This document shows, piece after piece, positions 8,292 through 15,509 of a stretch of 64,000 bases of DNA. Both the position numbers and the translations under genes were made by a program. This DNA is from Symbiobacterium sp040797425 (lineage in GTDB: Bacteria > Bacillota > Sulfobacillia > Symbiobacteriales > Symbiobacteriaceae), in the NCBI RefSeq assembly GCF_040797425.1, contig NZ_JBFNEH010000009.1:1-64000 (forward strand), in the 5' to 3' direction. The notes below the pieces were generated by a model that was given only the letters and a program-made list of their open reading frames with translations, was not told where the DNA came from and searched no databases. Every line of letters begins with the position of its first letter. Position 1 is the first letter of the stretch.

Positions 8292-8447
8292 ATGAGCGAG
8301 CAGCCGCAGGGTTGCACCGGCGAGCGGTGCAAGGTTCCCGGCACGTACAGCTGCGAGTCGGGCCACAAGCAGTTCTACAACGAGGGTGACCCGTTCGGCC
8401 CGTGTCCCGAGACGGGGCGGGAGACCCGCTGGGTGCGGGTCACCTGA
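8292..8447 (+). CDS. Small Cys-rich (zinc-ribbon-like) protein
   Basis: A 51-residue protein with four cysteines (CTGERC, then TYSCESGH, then PFGPCPETG). The spacing of Gly, Phe and Cys recalls short YjzC-like or zinc-ribbon proteins of Firmicutes. The ATG follows GGGAGGTG. A longer frame to an ATG at 8229 exists but has no SD. A second small gene follows after 12 bases. The function is unknown. Confidence 0.6.
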   Translation: MSEQPQGCTGERCKVPGTYSCESGHKQFYNEGDPFGPCPETGRETRWVRVT

Positions 8448-8459
8448 GGGGGGAGCCGG

Positions 8460-8669
8460 ATGCAGCCTGATCCGCGCGTCACTCCCAGGGGCGACACCGT
8501 GTCCGACCGCCCCGTCCCGGACCGGCTCACCGCCCAGCGACTGGCCGGGGAGGTGGCGGCCGAGCTGGGCATCGACCTGGACGGCGACGCGGCCGCCGGC
8601 CTGGACCCTGGCCTTGTCCGCCGGTACGAGGCGGAGACGCACAGCCCCGACCGGCGGGCGGGCCACTGA
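8460..8669 (+). CDS. Small hypothetical protein (69 aa)
   Basis: The ATG follows GAGGGGGGAGCC, a strong SD. The central stretch LAGEVAAELGIDLDGD resembles the first conserved helix of alpha/beta small acid-soluble spore proteins (E-A-ELGI pattern), but the diagnostic GSVGG segment is absent, so this is only a weak hint. It lies directly downstream of the Cys-rich small gene and before a convergent hairpin. No confident function. Confidence 0.5.
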   Translation: MQPDPRVTPRGDTVSDRPVPDRLTAQRLAGEVAAELGIDLDGDAAAGLDPGLVRRYEAETHSPDRRAGH

Positions 8670-8684
8670 CCCACCCGCACGCGG

Positions 8685-8719
8685 CGGCCCCCGGAAGCGC
8701 ACGGCTTCCGGGGGCCGCG
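8685..8719. terminator. Hairpin between convergent genes
   Basis: A 13-bp stem (CGGCCCCCGGAAG paired with CTTCCGGGGGCCG) lies between the small-protein genes and the oppositely oriented ypeB. There is no clear T-run, so termination strength is uncertain. Confidence 0.55.
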
Positions 8720-8781
8720 GTCCCACTCCGGGGCGGTATGGGGGTCGGGGCACCGGGCGGCGGTGTGGTCCGGGGGAACCG

Positions 8782-10191
8782 CTAGAGCGTGAAGGTGCCT
8801 CCGTCGGCCTCGATCAGCTGGAGGATCTGCTCCTCTGCGCCGGTCTCAGCGTTGATGTAGACCAGGAAGATGTCTTCCCCCATTTTCCCCTGGAACTCGT
8901 ACGTCAGGTGCTCGCCGGTACCCGCCAGGTCGGGGATGAGCGCCAGCTGGACCCGGCTCACCTCCAGGGAGGGGTTCAGACCCGCCCTGGCCTGATCAGC
9001 CGTGAGGCGTGGCGCAGGCAGCGTGCGCTGCCGGTGGTGGGTGAGATACTGCCGGGCGTCGAACCCCAGCACCTCGCCGTTGTCCAGGGCCACCTTCACC
9101 TTGGCCTGGTCGGGGTAGACGATCACGTCGCCCTGCCGCAGGGCGTAGGCCACAAAGGCGAGGCCGTCCTGCACCTGCGCGAAGGTGGGCACCATGTCGG
9201 GGTAGCCCACCCGCGCGAGGAACTCCTGCCCGATGGCCTTGGCCTGCTCCAGGTCCAGCGTGGGGCTGCCGAGCACGCGCTCGGTGAGCAGGCTCACCAG
9301 GTGGCCGCCCTGGCGGGTCATCTCCACGGTGGCCGTGTACGTCTGGCTGCTCGTGCCTGCCGGAGCCAGGCGGAAGGTGTAGGTTGGAAGGTTCCCTTCG
9401 ACCTCCGCCACCTCGACCGTGCGGTAGCGCGCCAGGTCTGGCAGGAGGGCCCGCAGCCGCGCCTCGGCTTCCTCCCGGGTGACCGGCCCGCCGGTGAGGG
9501 CCGGGGGCGTCTGGCTGACGTGGTCCGAGAAGGGGCCGTCGTAGATGAAAACGGGCATCTGCTCGAATCCGGTGGCCATCTGCGCCCAGCCGCCGTCCAG
9601 AAGGGCAGCCACGGCCGGGCTCTGGGTCGCCTCCGGGTTGAAGACCGGGTTTTCGGGCATGTGCAGGAGGGCAGCGAGGCTGAACTGGGCCGGCCGGTGC
9701 CAGCGGAAGCCGCCCCGGTTGTACTGCGTCAGAATGGCGTTCAGCTGCTGGTAGAGGTTGGCGGACTCCCGGCGGAGCCGCTCCAGTTCGGCCCGCTCCG
9801 CCTCGGTCATGGACCGGCCGGCGGCCTCGTCCCGCAGCAGCGACAGCGAGAAGTCGCCCACCTGCTGCAGGAACTTGCCCGTGGCGGTGGAGACCTCGGC
9901 CGGAAGGGGCAGCGAGGAGAAGGCCGTGAAGGCCGCGGCCGCGTGCCGGTTCACGTCGGCCATGTAGCGCATGTTCTGCCGCTCGCTGCCCGTGGCGAGC
10001 CCCTTGGCCAGCATCGTCTGAATCTGTTCCACGTGATGGGCCATGTCGACGAAGCTGCGCTGCCGCTCCGCCTCGAGGGCGTTGGCGAGCAACCGGTTGT
10101 GCTCGTTCAGGTGGTAGGTCCAGGCCGTCCACACGGCCAGACCGAAGGTGCCCAGGAGGCTGACGGCCAGCCAGGTGACCACTCGACGCAC
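8782..10191 (-). CDS. ypeB: Germination protein YpeB
   Basis: A 469-residue protein that in Bacillus is needed to stabilise and localise the cortex-lytic enzyme SleB in the spore inner membrane. It has an N-terminal membrane anchor (VVTWLAVSLLGTFGLAVWTA), a helical region (about 30-200) and C-terminal repeated PepSY-like domains (for example ARLRALLPDLARYRTVEVAE and LEQAKAIGQEFLARVGYP). It starts with GTG 11 bases after the sleB stop behind GAGGGG. The frame is open far upstream through the sleB region, but only this start gives the family N-terminus. Cotranscription with sleB matches the known operon. Confidence 0.9.
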   Translation of the reverse strand: MRRVVTWLAVSLLGTFGLAVWTAWTYHLNEHNRLLANALEAERQRSFVDMAHHVEQIQTMLAKGLATGSERQNMRYMADVNRHAAAAFTAFSSLPLPAEVSTATGKFLQQVGDFSLSLLRDEAAGRSMTEAERAELERLRRESANLYQQLNAILTQYNRGGFRWHRPAQFSLAALLHMPENPVFNPEATQSPAVAALLDGGWAQMATGFEQMPVFIYDGPFSDHVSQTPPALTGGPVTREEAEARLRALLPDLARYRTVEVAEVEGNLPTYTFRLAPAGTSSQTYTATVEMTRQGGHLVSLLTERVLGSPTLDLEQAKAIGQEFLARVGYPDMVPTFAQVQDGLAFVAYALRQGDVIVYPDQAKVKVALDNGEVLGFDARQYLTHHRQRTLPAPRLTADQARAGLNPSLEVSRVQLALIPDLAGTGEHLTYEFQGKMGEDIFLVYINAETGAEEQILQLIEADGGTFTL

Positions 10192-10202
10192 GGCTGATCC
10201 CC

Positions 10203-10895
10203 TCACTTGGCGAAGACGTGGTTGCCGATCCGCTTCACGATGGGCCGCGACCAGATCCAGCCGCTGGAGGCCTTGGCCGGGTTCCAGAAGAACAGGGCGC
10301 CGCCGGTCGGGTCCCAGCCGTTCAGCGCGTCCTCCGCCGCGCGCACCGCACTGGCGGTGGGCGCCGCGTAGATCGTGCCGTTGGTCACGGACTCGAAGGC
10401 GTGGGCCTGGTAGACCACACCCGCCACCGTGTTGGGGAAGCGGGCGTCGCGCACCCGGTTGAGGACCACTGCGGCCACCGCCACCTGTCCCTCGTAGGGC
10501 TCGCCCCTGGCCTCGGCCGAGACCACCCGGGCCAGGAGGTCGCGTTCGGCGGCGCGGCTGCCGGCGGTGGCACCGGCGGTTGCGGCCGCGCGGGTCGACG
10601 GGGTGCCACCCCAGTAGCCCAGCGCCGCCCAGGTGTCGGGCCCGACGATGCCGTCCACGGCGAGCCCGTTCCGCTGCTGGAAGAGCCGGACGGCGGCGTA
10701 AGTCTGCCGCCCGAAGATGCAGTCCACCGCCCCGGTGTAGTACCCCCAGGCCTTCAGCCGCCGCTGAGCCACACAGACGTCTTCGCCGCGGCTCCCCCAG
10801 CGCAGGGTGGACCGCGTCTGGGCCCCCGCGTGCCACGGGAAGGTGAGGAAGAGAAGCAGGGTGAGCAGGGCGATCACAACGCCGCGCTGCTTCAT
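10203..10895 (-). CDS. sleB: Spore cortex-lytic enzyme SleB
   Basis: A 230-residue exported lytic transglycosylase that degrades cortex peptidoglycan during germination. It has a signal peptide (residues 1-25, ending near AGAQ), a peptidoglycan-binding domain (about 28-92, GSRGEDVCVAQRRLKAWGYY) and a hydrolase_2 domain (about 118-228) with the catalytic Glu in VSAEARGEPYEGQVAVAAVV and the conserved FESVTNGT and GALFFWNP motifs. SD GAGGAGGCGG precedes the ATG. Forespore (sigma G) control is expected for the family, but I could not locate a convincing promoter. Confidence 0.95.
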   Translation of the reverse strand: MKQRGVVIALLTLLLFLTFPWHAGAQTRSTLRWGSRGEDVCVAQRRLKAWGYYTGAVDCIFGRQTYAAVRLFQQRNGLAVDGIVGPDTWAALGYWGGTPSTRAAATAGATAGSRAAERDLLARVVSAEARGEPYEGQVAVAAVVLNRVRDARFPNTVAGVVYQAHAFESVTNGTIYAAPTASAVRAAEDALNGWDPTGGALFFWNPAKASSGWIWSRPIVKRIGNHVFAK

Positions 10896-10976
10896 CCTTC
10901 GCCGCCTCCTCTGTACGGTTCTCCCTCTGCCTTCCTAACGTGCCACCCGCGGGGCCGGAGTATGCCGCCCAAGGTA

Positions 10977-11005
10977 TTGTCTGCCGGGGGAAGGGGCGGT
11001 ATAGT
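10977..11005 (+). promoter_or_regulatory. Sigma-A-type promoter of the thiT riboswitch transcript
   Basis: TTGTCT, a 17-base spacer and TATAGT lie about 30 bases before the THI box, the right distance for the leader transcript. Confidence 0.7.
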
Positions 11006-11035
11006 AAAGGCAGCATCATACTGGCCGAGAGCCGC

Positions 11036-11119
11036 TAGGGGAGCCGTGAAAACGGCTGAGAACCGGGGTGTGCCCCGGGACCCTGTCACCTGATCCGGGT
11101 AATACCGGCGTAGGGAAGC
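11036..11119 (+). promoter_or_regulatory. TPP (THI-box) riboswitch
   Basis: All conserved THI-box blocks are present in order: AGGGG at the 5' end, CGGCTGAGAA, GGGACCCTGTCACCTGATC, CGGGTAATACCGGCG and TAGGGAAGC. TPP binding is expected to favour the downstream terminator and shut off thiT. Confidence 0.95.
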
Positions 11120-11139
11120 GAGCCTCGCGGGCATCCCGT

Positions 11140-11166
11140 CCGCAGCTCGCTGGGCTGCGGTTTTTT
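11140..11166 (+). terminator. Riboswitch-controlled terminator
   Basis: The stem CCGCAGC/GCTGCGG with a 7-base loop is followed by six T residues. It lies between the THI box and the thiT SD, the usual layout for transcriptional attenuation by TPP. Confidence 0.88.
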
Positions 11167-11210
11167 CGTGCCACGAGATGTCGAGTCTGTTCCTAATGGA
11201 GGTGCCCGAT

Positions 11211-11759
11211 ATGTCTGATGCACGGGTCCGTCTGCGCCGTCTGGTGGAGAGCGCGGTCCTCATCGGGGCGGCGGTGGCGCTGTCGTTCGTGAAGGTGTGG
11301 GAGATGCCGCAGGGCGGCTCCGTCACCCTCGGCTCCATGGTGCCGATCATCCTCATCGCCCTGCGCTACGGCACGGGCTGGGGCGTGACCGCCGGCGCCG
11401 TGGCCGGTGTGCTGCAGTTCATCATCAAGCCCGAGTTCTACCATCCCATCCAGGTGCTCCTGGACTACCCGGTGGCCTTCGGCGCGCTGGGGCTGGCGGG
11501 GCTCGCCCGGGGGCACGCCCGGCTGGCGCAGGCCTGGCTCGGCTCCCTGGCCATCGGCGGCCGGTTCCTGGCGCACCTGGTCTCCGGCGTGGTCTTCTTC
11601 GCCGAGTATGCGCCGGCCGGCCAGAGCCCGTGGGTCTACTCCGCGATCTACAACGGCACGTACCTGTTGCCTGAGGCCGTGCTGACCGGCGCGCTGCTCA
11701 TGGCGCTGCTGCCGGCGCTGGAGCGGGCCTTGCCCACCGGGGTGCACTCCACGCAGTAG
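11211..11759 (+). CDS. thiT: Thiamin ECF transporter S component ThiT
   Basis: A 182-residue membrane protein, the substrate-binding component of an energy-coupling-factor transporter for thiamin (YuaJ family). It has about six membrane segments with the family motifs GGSVTLGSMVPIILIALRYG, KPEFYHPIQVLLDYPVAFG and YNGTYLLPEAVLTG. The ATG at 11211 has GGAGGTG 6 bases upstream. An open frame to 11178 lacks an SD. Control by the upstream TPP riboswitch agrees with the assignment. It must share an EcfAAT module encoded elsewhere. Confidence 0.94.
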   Translation: MSDARVRLRRLVESAVLIGAAVALSFVKVWEMPQGGSVTLGSMVPIILIALRYGTGWGVTAGAVAGVLQFIIKPEFYHPIQVLLDYPVAFGALGLAGLARGHARLAQAWLGSLAIGGRFLAHLVSGVVFFAEYAPAGQSPWVYSAIYNGTYLLPEAVLTGALLMALLPALERALPTGVHSTQ

Positions 11760-11816
11760 CGCCCGCTCCCCACCGCCCTGCCCGTTCGTCATAAGGAGGA
11801 GGGGAGGTCGGAAGGG

Positions 11817-11939
11817 ATGCGGGTACTGCGCAACCCGGCCGTGCTGGTGGGGCTGGCCATGGCAGTGCTGTTCGCGGTCGTGTGGCTGGTGGGCTACCTG
11901 GCCGGCTACTCGGGCGAACTGGAAACGTTCACGCCCTGA
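11817..11939 (+). CDS. Small single-span membrane protein (40 aa)
   Basis: A 40-codon ORF starting behind a purine-rich AGGAGGAGGGGAGG region. It encodes one hydrophobic helix (VLVGLAMAVLFAVVWLVGYL) and a short polar tail. Its last 34 bases overlap the end of the oppositely oriented gene that follows. It lies 57 bases after thiT and could be cotranscribed. Function unknown; a short false-positive ORF cannot be excluded. Confidence 0.45.
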   Translation: MRVLRNPAVLVGLAMAVLFAVVWLVGYLAGYSGELETFTP

Positions 11940-12334
11940 TCCGGTTCCCGGCCCGCGGCGCGGCGGCGCAGCCACGGCACCCAGCGGGCGATGGTCCGCT
12001 CCGACTCCCGGCCCAGGCTGAGCGCCACCGCCTCGCCGTCCGGCCCCTGCCGCACCACGTCTTCCGGCCGGGGGTAGAAGGCGAAGACGGAACGGCCGGG
12101 CGCCGTGGGGTCCGGAAACACGCAGTATGGGTAGTAACCGTTCGGATCGAAGGTTTCGCCCCAGCCCTGGGTGTCGGGCGTGTCCGGCTCGTGGGCCAGG
12201 GCGTAACCCTCTCGCTGAAGTTGGACAGAGAGCTCGTGGGGGTCCACCGCGAAGGGCAGGTGGACCCACACCTGTCCCTGCTCCAGGGAAACCTGGTAGG
12301 TGTGCCCGTCCACATTGACGAGGCTGTGCGGCAA
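11906..12334 (-). CDS. Hypothetical protein (142 aa)
   Basis: No family was recognised. The N-terminal half looks like a small beta domain (VNVDGHTYQVSLEQGQVWVH), followed by a Tyr/Pro-rich segment (FDPNGYYPYCVFPDP) and a basic helix (RTIARWVPWLRRRAAGR). No signal peptide or membrane span. A TTG start behind AGGACGGG is favoured. The alternative ATG a few bases upstream is in another frame. Confidence 0.55.
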   Translation of the reverse strand: MPHSLVNVDGHTYQVSLEQGQVWVHLPFAVDPHELSVQLQREGYALAHEPDTPDTQGWGETFDPNGYYPYCVFPDPTAPGRSVFAFYPRPEDVVRQGPDGEAVALSLGRESERTIARWVPWLRRRAAGREPDQGVNVSSSPE

Positions 12335-12427
12335 GGTTCATCCCGTCCTTTGCTGCGCGGCTTTCGCACGTAGCATGCCCCGCCCGGGGCGGCAGCGCAC
12401 CGGGCGATGCGGAGAGAAGGGTGATCG

Positions 12428-12838
12428 GTGGAGAGTCAGGAGCCCGTCATCTACATGCCCGCCGAGGCCGGGACCGCGTTTGCACCCGACGGCCGCAAGC
12501 TTGTCTTCTTCTCGGTGCCCGAGCTGGACGTGATGATCAAGCAGGTGCTGGCCGCCAGCCCCGACCAGTACACCTACCGGTGGGGTTACCACCCCGGCGA
12601 GCGCCTGCACGTGCTGCTCTTCGGGTGGCCCACCGGCCACGGCGCCGGGCTGGCGATTCCCGAGGGCGCAGGCGATGCCGTCCTGAACTTCATGCTGGGC
12701 ACCAGCGACGTCTACATCACCTCCCAGCCGCTGGGGGAGCGTCTGGAGGGCGACGCCTCTCCCGAGGGCATCGACCGGATCCGCTTCGGGTTTACGGTCT
12801 ACCTGCCCAACGTCAAGTTCAAGCCGGAGGCTACCTGA
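12428..12838 (+). CDS. Hypothetical protein (136 aa)
   Basis: A soluble 136-residue protein with alternating hydrophobic strands (RKLVFFSVPELDVMIKQVLA, YRWGYHPGERLHVLLFGWPT, FMLGTSDVYITSQPLG). GTG start behind GAGAAGGG. It ends one base before the M29 peptidase gene, so the two form a transcription unit. No known family recognised. Confidence 0.65.
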   Translation: MESQEPVIYMPAEAGTAFAPDGRKLVFFSVPELDVMIKQVLAASPDQYTYRWGYHPGERLHVLLFGWPTGHGAGLAIPEGAGDAVLNFMLGTSDVYITSQPLGERLEGDASPEGIDRIRFGFTVYLPNVKFKPEAT

Positions 12839-12839
12839 G

Positions 12840-13775
12840 ATGGCAGCGGGCTGGGCGGAGACCGTGTGGCGCGAGAGCCTGGGCCTGCGGCCGGGCGAGC
12901 GGGCACTGATCCTGGCGGAGCCTGCGCTGGCCGGTGCTGCGGCGGAGCTGGCCGAGGCGGCCGAATCCTGTGGGGCCGGCAGCGTGGCGCAGGTATCCCT
13001 GCCGCGCCCCCGGGGCGGGCTCCAGGTGGTGCCGCACGGGCTGGCCGGGGCCGTGGCGAGTGCGGACGCCCTGGTCTCCCTGCGGACGGGCCTCCACCTG
13101 GAGCACGAGGATGCGGCGATGCGGGCCGCACGCGCCGCCTTCCGGCTGGCGGGGCGCGGGCGCTGGGCGGTCCTGGCGCAGGTGGATGCCGAAACGCTGG
13201 CCGTCACCTTGGGCCAGGGGCTGGACGAGGTCGAACGGAAGGCCGCAGCCCTGGCCGACCGGATGCGGGGCGCCACCGGAATCCGTCTGACGGCGCCCGG
13301 CGGCACGGACCTGCGGCTTTCCTGGGAGGGGCGGCCGGTGTGCGCGGAAACCGGCCGGATCCGCAGTCCGGGGAGCATCGGCAACCTGCCCCCGGGCGAG
13401 GCCTACGTGGCGCCGCACGAGACCCGGTGCGACGGGCGGCTGGTCGTGGACGTGGCCCTGGGCGACATCCCGCTGGACCGGCCGGTGACGCTGACGTTCC
13501 AGCGCGGCCGGGTGGTGGAGGTGAGCGGCGGCAGCGCCGCGGCCGAACTCTGCCGCCGCCTGGGCGATGATGCCTGGGCGTGGACCATCGGGGAGTTTGG
13601 CCTGGGCGCCAACCCCCACGTCGTACCCTGCGGCCGCGTCGCCCTGGCGGAGAAGGCGCTGGGCACCGCACACGTGGCGCTGGGCGGCAACCGGGCGTTC
13701 GGCGGCCGCAACCCCGCCCCCACGCACTACGACTGCGTGATTGCCGCGCCCGAGGTCCGGTTCGTGGGCGCGTAA
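12840..13775 (+). CDS. M29-family (thermophilic) aminopeptidase-like protein
   Basis: A 311-residue protein with the C-terminal catalytic layout of M29 metallo-aminopeptidases (AmpS/aminopeptidase T). The five metal/catalytic positions appear in order as Glu187 (LPPGEAYVAP), Glu252 (GEFGLGANP), His278 (GTAHVALG), His296 and Asp298 (THYDCV). Typical members are about 370-410 residues, so this one is short, with a reduced N-terminal domain. It starts one base after the upstream stop. It is probably a cytoplasmic aminopeptidase of the M29 type. The shortened N-terminus could change specificity. Confidence 0.8.
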   Translation: MAAGWAETVWRESLGLRPGERALILAEPALAGAAAELAEAAESCGAGSVAQVSLPRPRGGLQVVPHGLAGAVASADALVSLRTGLHLEHEDAAMRAARAAFRLAGRGRWAVLAQVDAETLAVTLGQGLDEVERKAAALADRMRGATGIRLTAPGGTDLRLSWEGRPVCAETGRIRSPGSIGNLPPGEAYVAPHETRCDGRLVVDVALGDIPLDRPVTLTFQRGRVVEVSGGSAAAELCRRLGDDAWAWTIGEFGLGANPHVVPCGRVALAEKALGTAHVALGGNRAFGGRNPAPTHYDCVIAAPEVRFVGA

Positions 13776-13864
13776 GGCCAGGGGCATGGTTGCAGTGCGC
13801 GTGGCGGCGTGCCGCTCGGATGCCTGGAATGCGGCCACGCGTCAAGCACGTGGGGGGAGTCTCC

Positions 13865-14137
13865 GTGCCTGATAAGGGGTCGTGGGTCGGGGCCGGTCTG
13901 TTCTTCCTGGCGGGCTCACACCTGGTGGCCGCAGCTGTGATCGCGCGCTCCTTGCTGCTGGCCGCACTGTGGAACGCGAGGACCAACTTCGACATGGCGA
14001 TCGGGGAGAACCAAGTGCCGGCTTTCCTTTACGGCTTCGCCTGGGTCGCGTTCGGGCTCTCCGCCGTGGCCCTGCTGTGGCCCTGGCTCAGGAAGACCCT
14101 GGCCGAGTTGGCAAGGGCACTGAAGGCGCCTGAATGA
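13865..14137 (+). CDS. Small two-span membrane protein
   Basis: About 90 residues with two hydrophobic helices (WVGAGLFFLAGSHLVAAAVI and the AFLYGFAWVAFGLSAVALLW region) and a basic cytoplasmic tail. GTG start behind GGGGGAG. A longer frame to 13580 runs antisense-like through the peptidase gene and is rejected. A strong hairpin follows. No family recognised. Confidence 0.6.
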   Translation: MPDKGSWVGAGLFFLAGSHLVAAAVIARSLLLAALWNARTNFDMAIGENQVPAFLYGFAWVAFGLSAVALLWPWLRKTLAELARALKAPE

Positions 14138-14138
14138 A

Positions 14139-14174
14139 GAGGGCGGCCCGCCGGAGACAGGCGGGGCCGCCCTC
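14139..14174 (+). terminator. Hairpin terminator
   Basis: GAGGGCGGCCCGCC pairs with GGCGGGGCCGCCCTC around a 7-base loop, directly after the stop of the small membrane protein. CATCATT follows. It probably serves both convergent genes. Confidence 0.75.
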
Positions 14175-14201
14175 ATCATTGGTTCCGTGGGCCGCAGCCG
14201 G

Positions 14202-14645
14202 CTACGCCCGGCCGTCAGGGTTTCCCAGCTCCGGGTTGCCGGGATCGGGGCTGCCGGCGTCGGCCGCACCGAAGAGGCCCACGTGACCCAGCCCGAAGCT
14301 CGGGGTCGGGGCATCCTCCGCGGTGACCTCGGCGGTTTCCGGGCCCGGTATGTCCAGGACCGTTGGCAACTGGCCCAGGAGCTGGCCGGAGACCTGCAGC
14401 AGCCCGTGGATGGCCGGCAGCACGTTTTCCAGCGCCGGCTCGATGATCGCCGTCCACGTCGCGACCAGAGGGTCGGGCACGTGATGCTCGTAGGGTTGCC
14501 AGGCCACTGGGGCGTACCAGGGCTCCGGTGTCATGGGGAACGGGCCGGCCGCCCAGCCGGGGGGCGGGGCGCCCCAGCCCGTCAGGGGCTTGCCGGCGTA
14601 TGTCGTCCACGGCCGCGGGCCGGGCGATGGGTACGGATAAGGCAT
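14202..14645 (-). CDS. Pro/Tyr-rich hypothetical protein (147 aa)
   Basis: The N-terminal half is rich in Pro, Tyr, Trp and Gly (MPYPYPSPGPRPW...). A helical middle region (TWTAIIEPALENVLPAIHGL) and an acidic Gly/Pro tail follow. This composition recalls spore-coat or surface proteins, which is only an impression. The ATG at 14645 has AGGAAGGTG 8 bases upstream. An in-frame ATG 11 codons earlier is also possible. Confidence 0.55.
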   Translation of the reverse strand: MPYPYPSPGPRPWTTYAGKPLTGWGAPPPGWAAGPFPMTPEPWYAPVAWQPYEHHVPDPLVATWTAIIEPALENVLPAIHGLLQVSGQLLGQLPTVLDIPGPETAEVTAEDAPTPSFGLGHVGLFGAADAGSPDPGNPELGNPDGRA

Positions 14646-14803
14646 GGGCGTCACACCTTCCTGAGGGGTCTCTCCCATACTATGGGCCGCCTCGGCTGAA
14701 GGGTGTAGGGCGTCGGCCGTACCCGTTGACCTGTTGACACGCACTAACAGTATGGAGACGCACGGGCTTTGTGCCCGACCAGTATGAGAGAGGGGTGACG
14801 AGA

Positions 14804-15334
14804 GTGGCGAAGAGCGTATGGGTGGTGGATCCCTCGCACAGCCTGGTGGAGTTCACGGTCCGGCACCTGATGATCGCAAGGGTGAAGGGGCGCTTCACCC
14901 AGTTCGAGGGCCGCATCGAGGCCGACCCCGAGAACATCCCCGAGGCGACGATCGAGGGCACCGTCACCGCGGCGTCCATCAACACGGCCGATGAGGCGCG
15001 GGACAACCACCTGCGGTCGGCCGACTTCTTCGATGTGGAGCACTACCCCAACCTCACTTTCCGCAGCACCCGCATCGAGCGCCACGGCGACGGCTACAAG
15101 ATGACCGGGGATATGACCATCCGGGGTGTCACCCGGCCCGTCACCTTTGACCTGGAGTACCTGGGCACGGCCAAGGATCCCTGGGGCAACGAGAAGATCG
15201 GCTTCGCGGCGACCGCCAAGATCAACCGGAAGGACTTCGGCCTCACCTGGAACGCAGTGCTGGAGACCGGTGGCGTGTTGGTGGGCGACGAGGTCAGGAT
15301 CGAGCTGCAGATTGAGGCAGCCAAGCAGGCCTGA
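14804..15334 (+). CDS. YceI-family lipid-binding-fold protein
   Basis: A 176-residue YceI-domain protein, a lipocalin-like barrel that binds isoprenoid or other amphiphilic ligands in characterised members. Motifs include WVVDPSHSLVEFTVRHLMIA, FEGRIEADPENIPEATIEGT, DNHLRSADFFDVEHYPNLTF and MTIRGVTRPVTFDLEYLG. There is no signal peptide, so it is probably cytoplasmic. GTG start behind GAGAGGGGTGA. An open frame to 14771 is less well supported. Confidence 0.9.
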   Translation: MAKSVWVVDPSHSLVEFTVRHLMIARVKGRFTQFEGRIEADPENIPEATIEGTVTAASINTADEARDNHLRSADFFDVEHYPNLTFRSTRIERHGDGYKMTGDMTIRGVTRPVTFDLEYLGTAKDPWGNEKIGFAATAKINRKDFGLTWNAVLETGGVLVGDEVRIELQIEAAKQA

Positions 15335-15361
15335 TCGCAGAGGCGTGTTCCTGGACATAAT

Positions 15362-15411
15362 AGAGAAAAGCGTGACCCGGCGTGAAGACTCGCCGGGCCA
15401 CGCTTTTCTCT
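15362..15411. terminator. Bidirectional terminator
   Basis: A long imperfect stem with A-rich and T-rich ends (AGAGAAAAGCGTG... paired with ...CACGCTTTTCTCT) lies between convergent yceI-type and ychF genes and reads as a terminator on both strands. Confidence 0.85.
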
Positions 15412-15509
15412 GCATCCGTCCCGCTTACCCGCCAGGCGAGGCCGCCCGCGCAGAGAACGGCACCGTCGCCCTGACGTTCCGGGACGGCCCGTCTTCGCGG
15501 CGAAGCGGA

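Noticed and set aside
10192..11019. N-terminal extension of the ypeB frame through sleB
   Set aside because: Low-complexity translation antisense in character to none of the family; the GTG at 10191 after the sleB stop has an SD and gives the YpeB N-terminus.
13580..13864. Extended start of the small two-span membrane protein
   Set aside because: The extra codons lie inside the M29 peptidase gene in another frame and have no SD; the GTG at 13865 does.
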